DNA of 8,481 nt from an uncultured Anaerolineae bacterium (GCA_903854805.1 CAINXK010000553.1:1-8481); one strand, 5' to 3'; shown: positions 1-4,724, counted from the stretch's first letter. Notes: generated by a model from the sequence alone, not told the origin. Translations and numbers: made by a program.

Positions 1-2
1 GG

Positions 3-173
3 TTGGAACAATCAAAGTCAGAATTGTCAACTGAAATCCCCGCTACAGTGGCAACCTGGGCGATCTATGGGTTGGCGTCTCAATATACCCATAACAAAAA
101 TCGTCCCAATCTCGAAAAATTCGTGAATGATACGTTTCCGTTTGTAGCTGTCAACTTGGAAAAATTTGTTTGA
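3..173 (+). CDS. C-terminal fragment of probable TetR/AcrR-family transcriptional regulator
   Basis: Only the last 56 codons are in the window; the gene begins to the left. The frame stays open from base 3 to a TGA at 171-173. The peptide contains the segments IPATVATWAIYGLASQYTH, RPNLEKFVNDTFPFVAVNL and the end EKFV. This pattern (a short helix with WAIYGLA, a charged stretch, then a FV..xxPF-type last helix) resembles the final helices of the ligand-binding and dimerisation domain of TetR-type regulators from Chloroflexota. The DNA-binding N-terminus is outside the window, so the assignment rests on this tail alone. If correct, it would be a cytoplasmic repressor controlling a neighbour to the left. 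Its natural terminator appears to be the second hairpin of the intergenic element at 1501-1534, now about 1.2 kb further away because an insertion sequence landed between. A non-TetR helical protein cannot be excluded. Confidence 0.6.
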   Translation: MEQSKSELSTEIPATVATWAIYGLASQYTHNKNRPNLEKFVNDTFPFVAVNLEKFV

Positions 174-231
174 TAATCATGGTTTGATCTCACAACAGAT
201 TGATCGCCAGTGTTCTCGATCCAAGACCCAC

Positions 232-297
232 TCAACGCCAAAACACACACAACTATAACGTGCAGCCTTGGGGGCACAATTTATATCTGTGTCAGAA
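232..297 (+). repeat. Two-hairpin intergenic element, copy 1, left half (interrupted by IS)
   Basis: Bases 245-278 are identical over 34 bp to 2929-2962, and similarity extends to both sides (CTCA-CGCC-AAACACAC before it). In copy 2 the first hairpin has perfect 16-bp arms. In this copy the 3' arm (279-292) has drifted, so the stem is imperfect. The conserved loop keeps an inner GTGC/GCAC pair around AGCCTTGGGG. The element continues at 1495 after the inserted IS. It lies just after the TetR-like gene. Its function is unknown; it could be a REP- or MITE-like mobile palindrome or a duplicated terminator region. Confidence 0.75.
291..297. repeat. Target-site duplication, left copy (GTCAGAA)
   Basis: GTCAGAA directly abuts the left inverted repeat and is repeated exactly at 1495-1501 directly after the right inverted repeat. 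If the last T of the right end is counted as flank, the duplication becomes 8 bp (TGTCAGAA). An exact duplication points to a fairly recent insertion without later rearrangement. Confidence 0.85.
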
Positions 298-316
298 ACT
301 AGCTACCTGACAGTTT
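298..316. repeat. IS left terminal inverted repeat
   Basis: This 19-bp sequence matches the reverse complement of 1476-1494 with no mismatch; the match breaks on both sides (297 and 317). It also supplies the transposase stop codon. Confidence 0.93.
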
Positions 317-1399
317 CGGGTGGTCAGGCAAAAAAAGCGTGACCAAGACGGCCATGGAATTGGTCAGCCAGCGTTCAATGGAACGCAAGCCGATCTGAAA
401 AATGCTCAAATCTCTTCGGTCAGAACGGTCAACCAGAGAACGTTCTGGAGTATCAATTAGCTTAGCGCCTGTGACCATGAGCCAAGTATGTAACAAAGCG
501 ACAGCCAAAGTTAAACGCGACAAGCGCAGAAAGTCATGCAAATGGGAGCTTTCCAAGTTGAAACCGTTTTTCTTCAAATCGCCAAACATCTCGTCAATCC
601 ATTCACGACGAGAATACGCTTTCAAGGTAGAAAACCCGGAAAGAAGATTGGTGGCTAATAACCAGGGTGTTTTTTCACCAGGCGCCCAATAAGCTAAGAG
701 ATTTGTGGCGCGCTTGTGCTTACGGGTCAAAAAACAACCTTCTAACCAGATTTTCTGCCCAGGTTTGGTCAATAAATCGCCCAACCGTTGCCAAATTTCT
801 TGGCCAGGTAACCGGATTAGATTATTGGGTTTCTGTCGCAGTGCATACTGCCAGCCCCAAACGTTCTCAACTTGTTCTTGAACCTCGCCAGATTCAAATT
901 CGCAGTCGCCAACTAGCAAAACCCGCACTCCAAGAGGCAATAACTTGCGAACATAAGCCAACAGAGCCAATTGAACTTGAGCTGTGCTATGCCCTCGAGA
1001 GCTTTTCACCCAAGTCCAAGCAATCGGGATTGAACGTCTACGAAAAGCCAAGGCCACCATGAGCCATTGATGACCAAAACCTACATGAGTTGCATCGAAA
1101 ATCAAGCGGATCTCACCCAAAGTTTCGGCCATGACGCTCAACCAATTTCGGGCCACAGGTTCATACCACTCTCGCACTCGGACTGCCGGGTTATCCAGAA
1201 ATCGGCTCAATCTGCGGGTGACACTAACCAAATTAGCTTTCCCAGGTATTTTCATCGCAACTTTACTCAAATGCACCGATTTGCTCTCAAAAATACCGAT
1301 GATTAGCCACACCATGTTCCGAACGCGTGTAATTCGTTCATCGGGTCGCAGTTGCAAAATCTGCGCTATCCATTTATGATACAGTTGGTTGATCTTCAT
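299..1399 (-). CDS. IS4-family DDE transposase
   Basis: A 366-residue transposase that would cut and join the ends of the surrounding IS through a DDE-type RNase H-like active site. The ATG at 1399 is well supported by AAGGAG at 1406-1411, six bases upstream. Visible motifs are the first Asp in LIFDATHVGFGH (D102), the second Asp in LLVGDCEFES (D165), and a C-terminal YREK-type signature from Y262 through R265 and WIDEMFGDLK to K276. In the Tn5/IS4 pattern Y-x2-R-x3-E-x6-K, the Glu position is here Asp (D269), followed directly by E270. The N-terminal 80 residues are basic and helical, fitting an end-binding domain. The frame is intact from start to stop, so the protein could be active unless the E-to-D change matters. 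The stop codon lies inside the left inverted repeat. Long plus-strand frames over the same DNA are antisense shadows. Confidence 0.93.
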   Translation of the reverse strand: MKINQLYHKWIAQILQLRPDERITRVRNMVWLIIGIFESKSVHLSKVAMKIPGKANLVSVTRRLSRFLDNPAVRVREWYEPVARNWLSVMAETLGEIRLIFDATHVGFGHQWLMVALAFRRRSIPIAWTWVKSSRGHSTAQVQLALLAYVRKLLPLGVRVLLVGDCEFESGEVQEQVENVWGWQYALRQKPNNLIRLPGQEIWQRLGDLLTKPGQKIWLEGCFLTRKHKRATNLLAYWAPGEKTPWLLATNLLSGFSTLKAYSRREWIDEMFGDLKKNGFNLESSHLHDFLRLSRLTLAVALLHTWLMVTGAKLIDTPERSLVDRSDRRDLSIFQIGLRSIERWLTNSMAVLVTLFLPDHPKLSGS

Positions 1400-1475
1400 G
1401 GCCTTCTCCTTGTAATATTTTGTCTGTTAACAATAACATTACGATGTTTGGGCTTGGAGATCAACCCTTATTTAC

Positions 1476-1494
1476 AAACTGTCAGGTAGCTAGT
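1476..1494. repeat. IS right terminal inverted repeat
   Basis: Perfect 19-bp inverted partner of 298-316, lying about 77 bp upstream of the transposase start. The minus-strand DNA between this repeat and the gene must hold the transposase promoter; I see no clear -35/-10 pair there. Confidence 0.93.
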
Positions 1495-1501
1495 GTCAGA
1501 A
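1495..1501. repeat. Target-site duplication, right copy (GTCAGAA)
   Basis: Exact repeat of 291-297, directly outside the right inverted repeat. Confidence 0.85.
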
Positions 1502-1534
1502 AAAGAGAGGCTGGTCAAAACCAGTCTCTCTTTT
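1501..1534 (+). terminator. Hairpin 2 of intergenic element copy 1; probable terminator of the TetR-like gene
   Basis: The arms AAAAGAGAGGCTGGT and ACCAGTCTCTCTTTT pair over 15 positions with one G-T wobble around a CAAA loop. The 3' arm ends in a T-rich run (CTCTCTTTTCTATT), as expected for an intrinsic terminator read on the plus strand. It corresponds to the 17-bp hairpin at 2980-3017 in copy 2. The IS insertion moved it away from the TetR-like gene it probably served. Confidence 0.75.
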
Positions 1535-1623
1535 CTATTAAAACGATAGGCTTCTATCATCGAAACGATGTGGAAGTCTGTTCTTTAATAATTGGTGCAG
1601 GAAGTTTTAGTTTAAATAGATAA

Positions 1624-1659
1624 AAGACGCCTTGCGATCTTCAATTCGCAAGGCGTCTT
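1624..1659 (-). terminator. Intrinsic terminator of the minus-strand gene cluster
   Basis: Perfect 14-bp inverted repeat AAGACGCCTTGCGA / TCGCAAGGCGTCTT with an 8-nt loop. It begins four bases after the stop codon of the zinc-finger gene. On the minus strand the stem is followed by TTTTATCT. Its position and U-tract make it the likely end of the transcript covering the DUF4258/YgiT pair and perhaps the genes upstream of it. Confidence 0.88.
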
Positions 1660-1662
1660 GGG

Positions 1663-1911
1663 TTACAGAGCATATACCGGAATGACAATTTCCCGGTCTG
1701 CGCGGCGGCGTCCATGCACGCTTTCCTCCACCGTTTTTAGCACGTTGGCGCTAAAGTACCGCGTCCCACATTTTGTGCATATCCCCGCCGGAACATTTTC
1801 GATAAGTACGTACTGACCCTTGACCTTGCGAGTCAGAGTGACGCGTTTTTCGACGATCTCTCCGCCGCAATATTCACAGGTTTCGCCTTGCCAGAAGTTT
1901 GGAGTTTCCAT
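1663..1911 (-). CDS. YgiT-type (MqsA N-terminal-like) zinc-finger protein, putative antitoxin
   Basis: An 82-residue protein with two CxxC pairs, C12-x2-C15 (TCEYCGG) and C45-x2-C48 (ICTKCGT), about 30 residues apart. The linker is rich in T, V and K and ends in VPAGIC. This is the YgiT/MqsA-type zinc ribbon, usually about 70-85 residues when it stands alone without the helix-turn-helix of full MqsA. After the second pair comes a basic helix (VHGRRRADR). It starts four bases after the stop of the DUF4258 gene, and no Shine-Dalgarno is seen, so translation is probably coupled. DUF4258 plus YgiT-type zinc-finger pairs are a recurring arrangement thought to be type II toxin-antitoxin modules. 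The antitoxin role is inferred from this context. It lacks a recognisable DNA-binding domain, so autoregulation is uncertain. Confidence 0.85.
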   Translation of the reverse strand: METPNFWQGETCEYCGGEIVEKRVTLTRKVKGQYVLIENVPAGICTKCGTRYFSANVLKTVEESVHGRRRADREIVIPVYAL

Positions 1912-1915
1912 AGGG

Positions 1916-2185
1916 TTAAGGTTTATCTTGGTAAACGGTGATTACTCGAACTTTGTTTCCGGGTGTTAAACGACACACAACTCCAATTGGACGCCCATCC
2001 AAAGCCTGACCAATAATTTCAAACTTACCTTCTTTTGGCCAAGTCTTGCGGACTTTACCGGATAGTATGCCGTTTTCGACATCGTAGATGTCAAAGTTAT
2101 CAGCCTGAGCTTCATCATCAGCATGCTCGGTCAGGTAAAAGAGGCCGTTTTGTGTAAGCGCCTGGATGATGGATAACTTGCCCAT
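1916..2185 (-). CDS. DUF4258 family protein, putative toxin of a type II module
   Basis: An 89-residue protein starting MGKLSIIQALTQNG. It has the DUF4258 layout: an early His-containing stretch (YLTEHADDEAQ, H21), a helix with IYDVENGILSGKV, then beta strands with FEIIGQALDGRPIGVV and the closing VRVITVY (80-85). DUF4258 is grouped with the RelE/MqsR-like fold by many authors, suggesting a ribonuclease-type toxin. I see no residue set that proves catalysis. I chose the ATG at 2185 over an in-frame TTG at 2203. Neither has a good Shine-Dalgarno, and a TACAAT box six bases upstream of the ATG suggests a leaderless message. The gene lies 53 bases downstream of the broken CcbP gene and four bases upstream of the zinc-finger gene. 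Confidence 0.82.
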   Translation of the reverse strand: MGKLSIIQALTQNGLFYLTEHADDEAQADNFDIYDVENGILSGKVRKTWPKEGKFEIIGQALDGRPIGVVCRLTPGNKVRVITVYQDKP

Positions 2186-2191
2186 GCAAGT

Positions 2192-2197
2192 ATTGTA
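2192..2197 (-). promoter_or_regulatory. Possible -10 box for the DUF4258-YgiT pair (leaderless arrangement)
   Basis: TACAAT on the minus strand ends six bases before the ATG at 2185, which would place transcription start at or next to the start codon. No convincing -35 hexamer is seen at the usual distance, so this is tentative. The pair could instead be transcribed from further upstream. Confidence 0.28.
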
Positions 2198-2238
2198 CAA
2201 CAAAATGTAGGCGTCTGCGTCTTTTGCGATGGCTCACG

Positions 2239-2595
2239 CTAAAACTCATGTCCCATATCTACCCAATACTGCCAATTTTCCACGGCTTCCAGGGTTTGAT
2301 GGTCAACTGCCATTGGTTTTAGCTGTGCCAGAGGAACGCTCATTTCCCGTCCCTTCCACTTAATCTGGACAAAAAACTCTTTCGTGCAAGCATCCTCGGG
2401 CGACATTTCGAATAAATTGACCTTGTCGCCCTAGCGAAGTAGTGATGTTTTTCTCGTGGCGATACACTCTGCTTTAAATGGGAAAGTAATACTGTCTTGT
2501 AGGTAACAGTGCCAGCCGATGGCGCGTTCCTTTTCGCCATATGCATCCACCACGATTTGCTTTTCGATGCGTTCTTCCCGCGCTTCATCTTTCAT
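2239..2595 (-). pseudogene. CcbP-type calcium-binding protein gene interrupted by an in-frame TAG
   Basis: Read on the minus strand from ATG 2595 to TAG 2239, the frame gives 118 residues, with codon 55 a stop (TAG at 2431-2433). The peptide opens MKDEAREERIEKQIVVDAYG and continues ERAIGWHCYLQDSITFPF. After the stop it reads GDKVNLFEMSPEDACTKEFF, then KGREMSVPLAQLKPM, and ends NWQYWVDMGHEF. This matches the small acidic CcbP family, first known as a cyanobacterial cytoplasmic calcium-binding protein; the conserved features are the acidic N-terminus, GW.YYL.D, FPF.A.C, P.....F....W and VPL.QL.P. No insertion or deletion is needed: both halves align in one frame, so a single base change (for example from AAG, CAG or GAG) explains the break. 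The ATG lies one base after the stop of the 72-aa gene (TAACATG), indicating translational coupling. It could be a nonsense mutation, a sequencing error or readthrough. Confidence 0.85.
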
Positions 2596-2596
2596 G

Positions 2597-2815
2597 TTAC
2601 CATCCAATTTCAGCGATGATTTTTCCGAGCGCCTTTTCTAAATCTTGCAAGGCTTCGTCTAGTGATTTGTATTTTGCTTTGCCCTCCCACACGTTTCCGC
2701 CCTCGTCCAAAACGCGCATGAAGGAACGGGTGTTATCGTCATAGCCGATCTCAATCCAGCCGCACGATTCTGTCCAGTGGGTGATGTTGGGGTATGTTTC
2801 TGAAAAGGTCGTCAT
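2597..2815 (-). CDS. Conserved hypothetical 72-aa acidic protein, partner of the CcbP-type gene
   Basis: A 72-residue protein beginning MTTFSETYPNITHWTESCGW and continuing IEIGYDDNTRSFMRVLDEGG, with a C-terminal amphipathic helix (SLDEALQDLEKALGKIIAEI). The sequence is compact: a short alpha/beta start with aromatic residues, an acidic turn, WEGKAKY, then the helix. I recall similar short proteins (TYP.I..W....GWIEIGYD...RSF.RVLD.GG..WEG...Y.SLDEAL.DLE) in cyanobacteria and Chloroflexota, but no function is known to me. The stop is one base before the CcbP-type ATG, so the two genes form a coupled pair. The acidic partner context may hint at a shared role, but that is speculation. No strong Shine-Dalgarno precedes the ATG. 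A weak TTGCCT-16-TAAAAT pair lies directly upstream. Confidence 0.78.
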   Translation of the reverse strand: MTTFSETYPNITHWTESCGWIEIGYDDNTRSFMRVLDEGGNVWEGKAKYKSLDEALQDLEKALGKIIAEIGW

Positions 2816-2926
2816 GTTATCAATTTTACTGCAACGCTTGAGTGAGGCAAAGATGCAGGTTCGGGTGGCTTGTTGAATTTGCAGCCAAGACGGGGCTGTT
2901 TTTAATAAGCTACCCTCTCATCGCCT

Positions 2927-2978
2927 AAACACACAACTATAACGTGCAGCCTTGGGGGCACATTATAGTTGTGTGTTT
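2927..2978. repeat. 16-bp perfect palindrome with conserved 20-nt loop
   Basis: The arms AAACACACAACTATAA and TTATAGTTGTGTGTTT pair perfectly. The 20-nt loop carries an inner GTGC/GCAC stem around AGCCTTGGGG. The loop and 5' arm are conserved in copy 1, but the 3' arm there is degenerate, so the primary sequence is more conserved than the stem. Confidence 0.85.
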
Positions 2979-2979
2979 G

Positions 2980-3017
2980 AAACGTGAGAGGCTGGTTTTT
3001 ACCAGCCTCTCACGTTT
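2980..3017 (-). terminator. 17-bp hairpin, probable terminator of the MNT-HEPN operon
   Basis: The arms AAACGTGAGAGGCTGGT and ACCAGCCTCTCACGTTT pair without mismatch around a TTTT loop. On the minus strand it lies about 30 bases after the HEPN stop codon and the stem ends in GTTTC. On the plus strand it is followed by TGATTTTG. The U-tracts are modest on both strands, so it may act in both directions with limited efficiency. Confidence 0.72.
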
Positions 3018-3047
3018 TGATTTTGGGAACTATCGTCTGTTTAGTCG

Positions 3048-3431
3048 TTACCCGAGTGCAATGGCGATGATCGCCACCACTTGGCGTGCCAAGGCATGAG
3101 CTTGGATGGCGGTTTCTTTTTCTGGCCAAAATTCGATATCGTACCGAAGTTGAACAGCATAATCAGTGGCTTCAGATAAGTCCAGCGATTGAAGTTCCGG
3201 GATTGGCTGAACGATGTTACAGGCGCGCTGGAGTTCGTCCAGGTCGTGAGTTCGTGGAATGGGTTGACCACTTAAAGCCAACAAGGCTTTCATAGCTTTT
3301 TCAATAGCCTGTTGTGCGTGGAAGCAAGCTGCATCGTAAGGCCCGTTGCCATCCAGCAAACGTTCTGTTGCATATAAATCGCTGCGAGCTTTTTCCAACC
3401 AACCGTGCGCAAGGTCGCGATTATCTTTCAT
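3048..3431 (-). CDS. HEPN domain protein (partner of MNT nucleotidyltransferase)
   Basis: 127 residues starting MKDNRDLAHGWLEKARSDLY. The helical HEPN core includes AACFHAQQAIEKAMKALLALSG (35-55), RTHDLDELQRA (60-70), and LRYDIEFWP (95-103). I chose ATG 3431 because the HEPN homology begins immediately there and the start overlaps the end of the MNT gene by 11 bp; a longer upstream extension would lie mostly inside the MNT gene and lacks family similarity. HEPN-MNT pairs are widespread, and in studied cases HEPN is the RNase-like toxin, silenced by nucleotidyl transfer from MNT. The R-x4-6-H catalytic motif of HepT-type toxins is not evident: R96 is followed by YDIEFW with no His at the right distance. 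This member may therefore belong to the non-nuclease PF05168-like branch. Toxicity is thus uncertain. Confidence 0.88.
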   Translation of the reverse strand: MKDNRDLAHGWLEKARSDLYATERLLDGNGPYDAACFHAQQAIEKAMKALLALSGQPIPRTHDLDELQRACNIVQPIPELQSLDLSEATDYAVQLRYDIEFWPEKETAIQAHALARQVVAIIAIALG

Positions 3432-3747
3432 ACAATACCTGGCCTTCACGCAAGACGGTCGTGATGAAAGCGTTCGGGACATTTTTCCAGTCATCTATTT
3501 CGTTTTGTGTCCAAACCAGGATGTCCTTGGGGTGTCCTAAATCTTTTAATGCTCGACGATAAGGTGCGGCTCGACGGTGGCGTGGAACTGAAGAATTTTC
3601 AACAACCAGCAGATCGTAATCGCTCTCTGAGGATGCCTGGCCGCGTGCTTGTGAGCCAAACAGGATGATTTTTTGCGGGTGCCCGGCACGCAACAATTGT
3701 TGAACAATTTGTCTTAAAGTTGGTTCTACAGTACCGACGCTGATCAT
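3421..3747 (-). CDS. MNT-type minimal nucleotidyltransferase
   Basis: 108 residues from ATG 3747. The polymerase-beta-like signature is clear: LFGSQARGQASSESDYDLLV, where Gly31-Ser32 start the GSx10DxD motif and D43 and D45 bind the metal. A third Asp occurs in PKDILVW (D75), so the active site looks complete. These minimal enzymes add nucleotides to a target; with HEPN partners the known reaction is AMPylation that neutralises the HEPN toxin. An in-frame TTG two codons upstream (3753) is possible, but the ATG has AAAGGG about ten bases before it. It is the first gene of a two-gene operon, with the promoter at 3772-3799 and the hairpin at 2980-3017 as the likely end. Confidence 0.92.
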   Translation of the reverse strand: MISVGTVEPTLRQIVQQLLRAGHPQKIILFGSQARGQASSESDYDLLVVENSSVPRHRRAAPYRRALKDLGHPKDILVWTQNEIDDWKNVPNAFITTVLREGQVLYER

Positions 3748-3771
3748 GCTCAAAATGCCCTTTCTGAAAAT

Positions 3772-3799
3772 ATTATACGCTGGTTTGTGATAGTTTCAG
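3772..3799 (-). promoter_or_regulatory. Sigma-70-type promoter for the MNT-HEPN operon
   Basis: On the minus strand a perfect TATAAT (3772-3777) is preceded by CTGAAA with a 16-nt spacer. Transcription would begin about 18 bases before the MNT ATG, leaving room for the AAAGGG ribosome-binding site. The -35 is weak (4 of 6). Confidence 0.6.
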
Positions 3800-3908
3800 C
3801 AGTTAATACTTCAACCTCCTCTCATTATTTGATTATCACCACAATTTAGCCTGGCCGCAGGTATTCTCCAAGAAATTTATCACTCGTATTAAAACCGGTC
3901 ACGGCCAG

Positions 3909-4277
3909 GTGCGAATTTCTACCGCTAGCCCATCCGGGAAATTCGCTCACTTTGCACTCTGTGGGCTTGGCATGTCGAATTCGACCGCCCCGCAAGTGCT
4001 CGAGGGTGTCTTTCTGGAAGAGCAGCAATCGAACCTCCTCACTGAAGTTGCTGCTTCTGTCTTTGAAGTCGCTCCCTACCTCGCGCCACGGCCCGTTTAC
4101 CACCCGCCGCCGGTATACACCAATCCCCGTCGTGATGTGGAGATCTACCGCCTGCACACCGAAGAGGAACACACCATCCCCACACTGGCGAACGAGTATG
4201 GTTTGAAGGAAAAGAGCATCTGGGGAATTTGCACGAAGGTCAGGAAGATGTTGCTAGCTAACGAGGCTGTTTTGTAA
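3909..4277 (+). CDS. Hypothetical protein with C-terminal helix-turn-helix-like segment, possibly N-terminally truncated
   Basis: I do not recognise this gene. The frame has coherent codon use and encodes up to 122 residues from a GTG at 3909. The same frame is open back to 3807 with no better start, and an ATG at 3972 would give 101 residues. None of these starts has a good Shine-Dalgarno, so the true N-terminus may have been lost. What can be seen: an uncharged N-terminal part, LEEQQSNLLTEVAASVFEV, a proline-tyrosine-rich hinge (YLAPRPVYHPPPVYTNP, 57-73), then DVEIYRLHTEEEHTIPTLANEYGLKEKSIWGICTKVRKML broken as helices at about 77-85, 89-98 and 100-115. The last two resemble a helix-turn-helix (TIPTLANEYGLKEKSI). 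A DNA-binding or recombination accessory role is conceivable but unproven. A strong hairpin follows the stop codon. It is divergent from the MNT-HEPN operon. Confidence 0.55.
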   Translation: MRISTASPSGKFAHFALCGLGMSNSTAPQVLEGVFLEEQQSNLLTEVAASVFEVAPYLAPRPVYHPPPVYTNPRRDVEIYRLHTEEEHTIPTLANEYGLKEKSIWGICTKVRKMLLANEAVL

Positions 4278-4304
4278 GCTGGCTGAGTAAAGAGAATTCC
4301 GTCG

Positions 4305-4341
4305 GCAAATAAGCGCTCTGTCCACCAGGGCGCTTATTTGC
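4305..4341 (+). terminator. Hairpin after the hypothetical gene
   Basis: Perfect 12-bp arms GCAAATAAGCGC / GCGCTTATTTGC with an inner CTG/CAG pair in the 13-nt loop, 27 bases after the stop codon. No T-run follows on the plus strand, so it may stabilise or terminate the message only partly. It also lies just beyond the end of the IS630 relic on the other strand and could mark that boundary. Confidence 0.6.
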
Positions 4342-4387
4342 GATTCTCACCGGTACACTCTGGCATAAATAGCCAGGCAGAAAGTGC

Positions 4388-4705
4388 TCAGTCCTGATAA
4401 GTCCACTTGAAAGGCTTGGTCATTCTGAAATTGAAGTATTCAATAAAAGCAAGACCTTGTTTTTCAAATCTGTGACAGATGTGAAGTTGCCGCGTTTGAT
4501 GACCTTGCGAACCAGAATGCTAAACCAAATTTCGACCTGGTTTATCCACGAAGCATGTGTCTCGACAAGCACGACAATTGTTGGGGGTGTAACGAAAGAC
4601 AATTCGATGAGTTGGGTCGCCCAAAAAGGCGGTACGGGACGCTTTGGACTTGAGAATTCCCGATATTCCTTTGACGCCCAGGTCTACATATCCAGAAGTT
4701 GCAAG
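4388..4705 (-). pseudogene. Decayed IS630-family transposase, C-terminal remnant with frame disruptions
   Basis: Three minus-strand frames together reproduce the end of an IS630 (DDE_3) transposase. The first frame gives [20 protein letters not shown] and [14 protein letters not shown]. The second gives [14 protein letters not shown] and RKVIKRGNFTSVTDLKNKV, containing the third catalytic Glu in NQVEIWF. The third gives LAFIEYFNFRMTKPFKWTYQD followed by TGA. The first break is an extra segment of about 23 bases between YTP and HASW. The second is consistent with loss of one base near 4454-4455 within a GTN-CTT junction. The upstream two-thirds, including the first two catalytic Asp residues, are absent, so the element cannot transpose itself. 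No inverted repeats were identified at its edges. The 5' limit near 4705 is approximate. Confidence 0.88.
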
Positions 4706-4724
4706 CAAAGAGGCACTTTTTTAT

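Larger units (their letters stand above)
298..1494 (-). mobile_element. Complete IS4-type insertion sequence, 1197 bp
   Basis: The element is bounded by 19-bp perfect terminal inverted repeats, ACTAGCTACCTGACAGTTT at 298-316 and its reverse complement at 1476-1494. It is flanked by a GTCAGAA duplication and carries one intact transposase gene on the minus strand. The transposase stop codon TAG (299-301) lies inside the left inverted repeat. The element landed between the two hairpins of an intergenic repeat element whose intact second copy is at 2915-3020, so the pre-insertion site can be reconstructed by removing 298-1494 and one duplication copy. At about 1.2 kb it is short for the IS4 family. 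I assign the family from the transposase motifs and do not name a specific IS. Confidence 0.92.
2915..3020. repeat. Two-hairpin intergenic element, copy 2 (intact)
   Basis: This is the uninterrupted relative of the element split by the IS at the left end. It consists of a first palindrome (2927-2978) followed one base later by a second hairpin (2980-3017). The first 34 bp of the conserved core are identical to 245-278. The element sits between the end of the HEPN gene and the 72-aa gene on the minus strand. Two copies with this fixed two-hairpin layout in one 3-kb stretch suggest a dispersed repeat rather than chance. Apart from these hairpins and a weak 5-bp hairpin with T5 at 2882-2903 on the plus strand, I see nothing else in the gap between 2816 and 3047. 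Confidence 0.8.

Noticed and set aside
80..277. 65-aa minus-strand frame with a hydrophobic start resembling a signal peptide
   Set aside because: It is antisense to the TetR-like C-terminus and its first half is read through the duplicated palindromic element, so the hydrophobic stretch arises from repeat DNA.
402..1379. Several plus-strand frames of 79-131 aa
   Set aside because: They lie opposite the intact transposase gene, have no ribosome-binding sites and show no family resemblance.
2340..2588. 82-aa minus-strand frame rich in Lys/Ser/Arg
   Set aside because: It is a shifted reading of the CcbP-type gene, whose true frame (2595 to 2239) has clear family similarity despite one TAG.
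2239..2815. XisH/XisI-type excision-control gene pair
   Set aside because: The pair size and context suggested this, but the residues match the CcbP pattern instead and the 72-aa partner does not resemble XisI.
2882..2903. Weak plus-strand terminator (CAGCC/GGCTG plus T5)
   Set aside because: The stem is only 5 bp and no plus-strand gene lies upstream for it to serve.
3846..4172. 108-aa minus-strand frame
   Set aside because: The plus-strand frame over the same bases has better codon use and a helix-turn-helix-like end followed by a hairpin; this one looks like its shadow.
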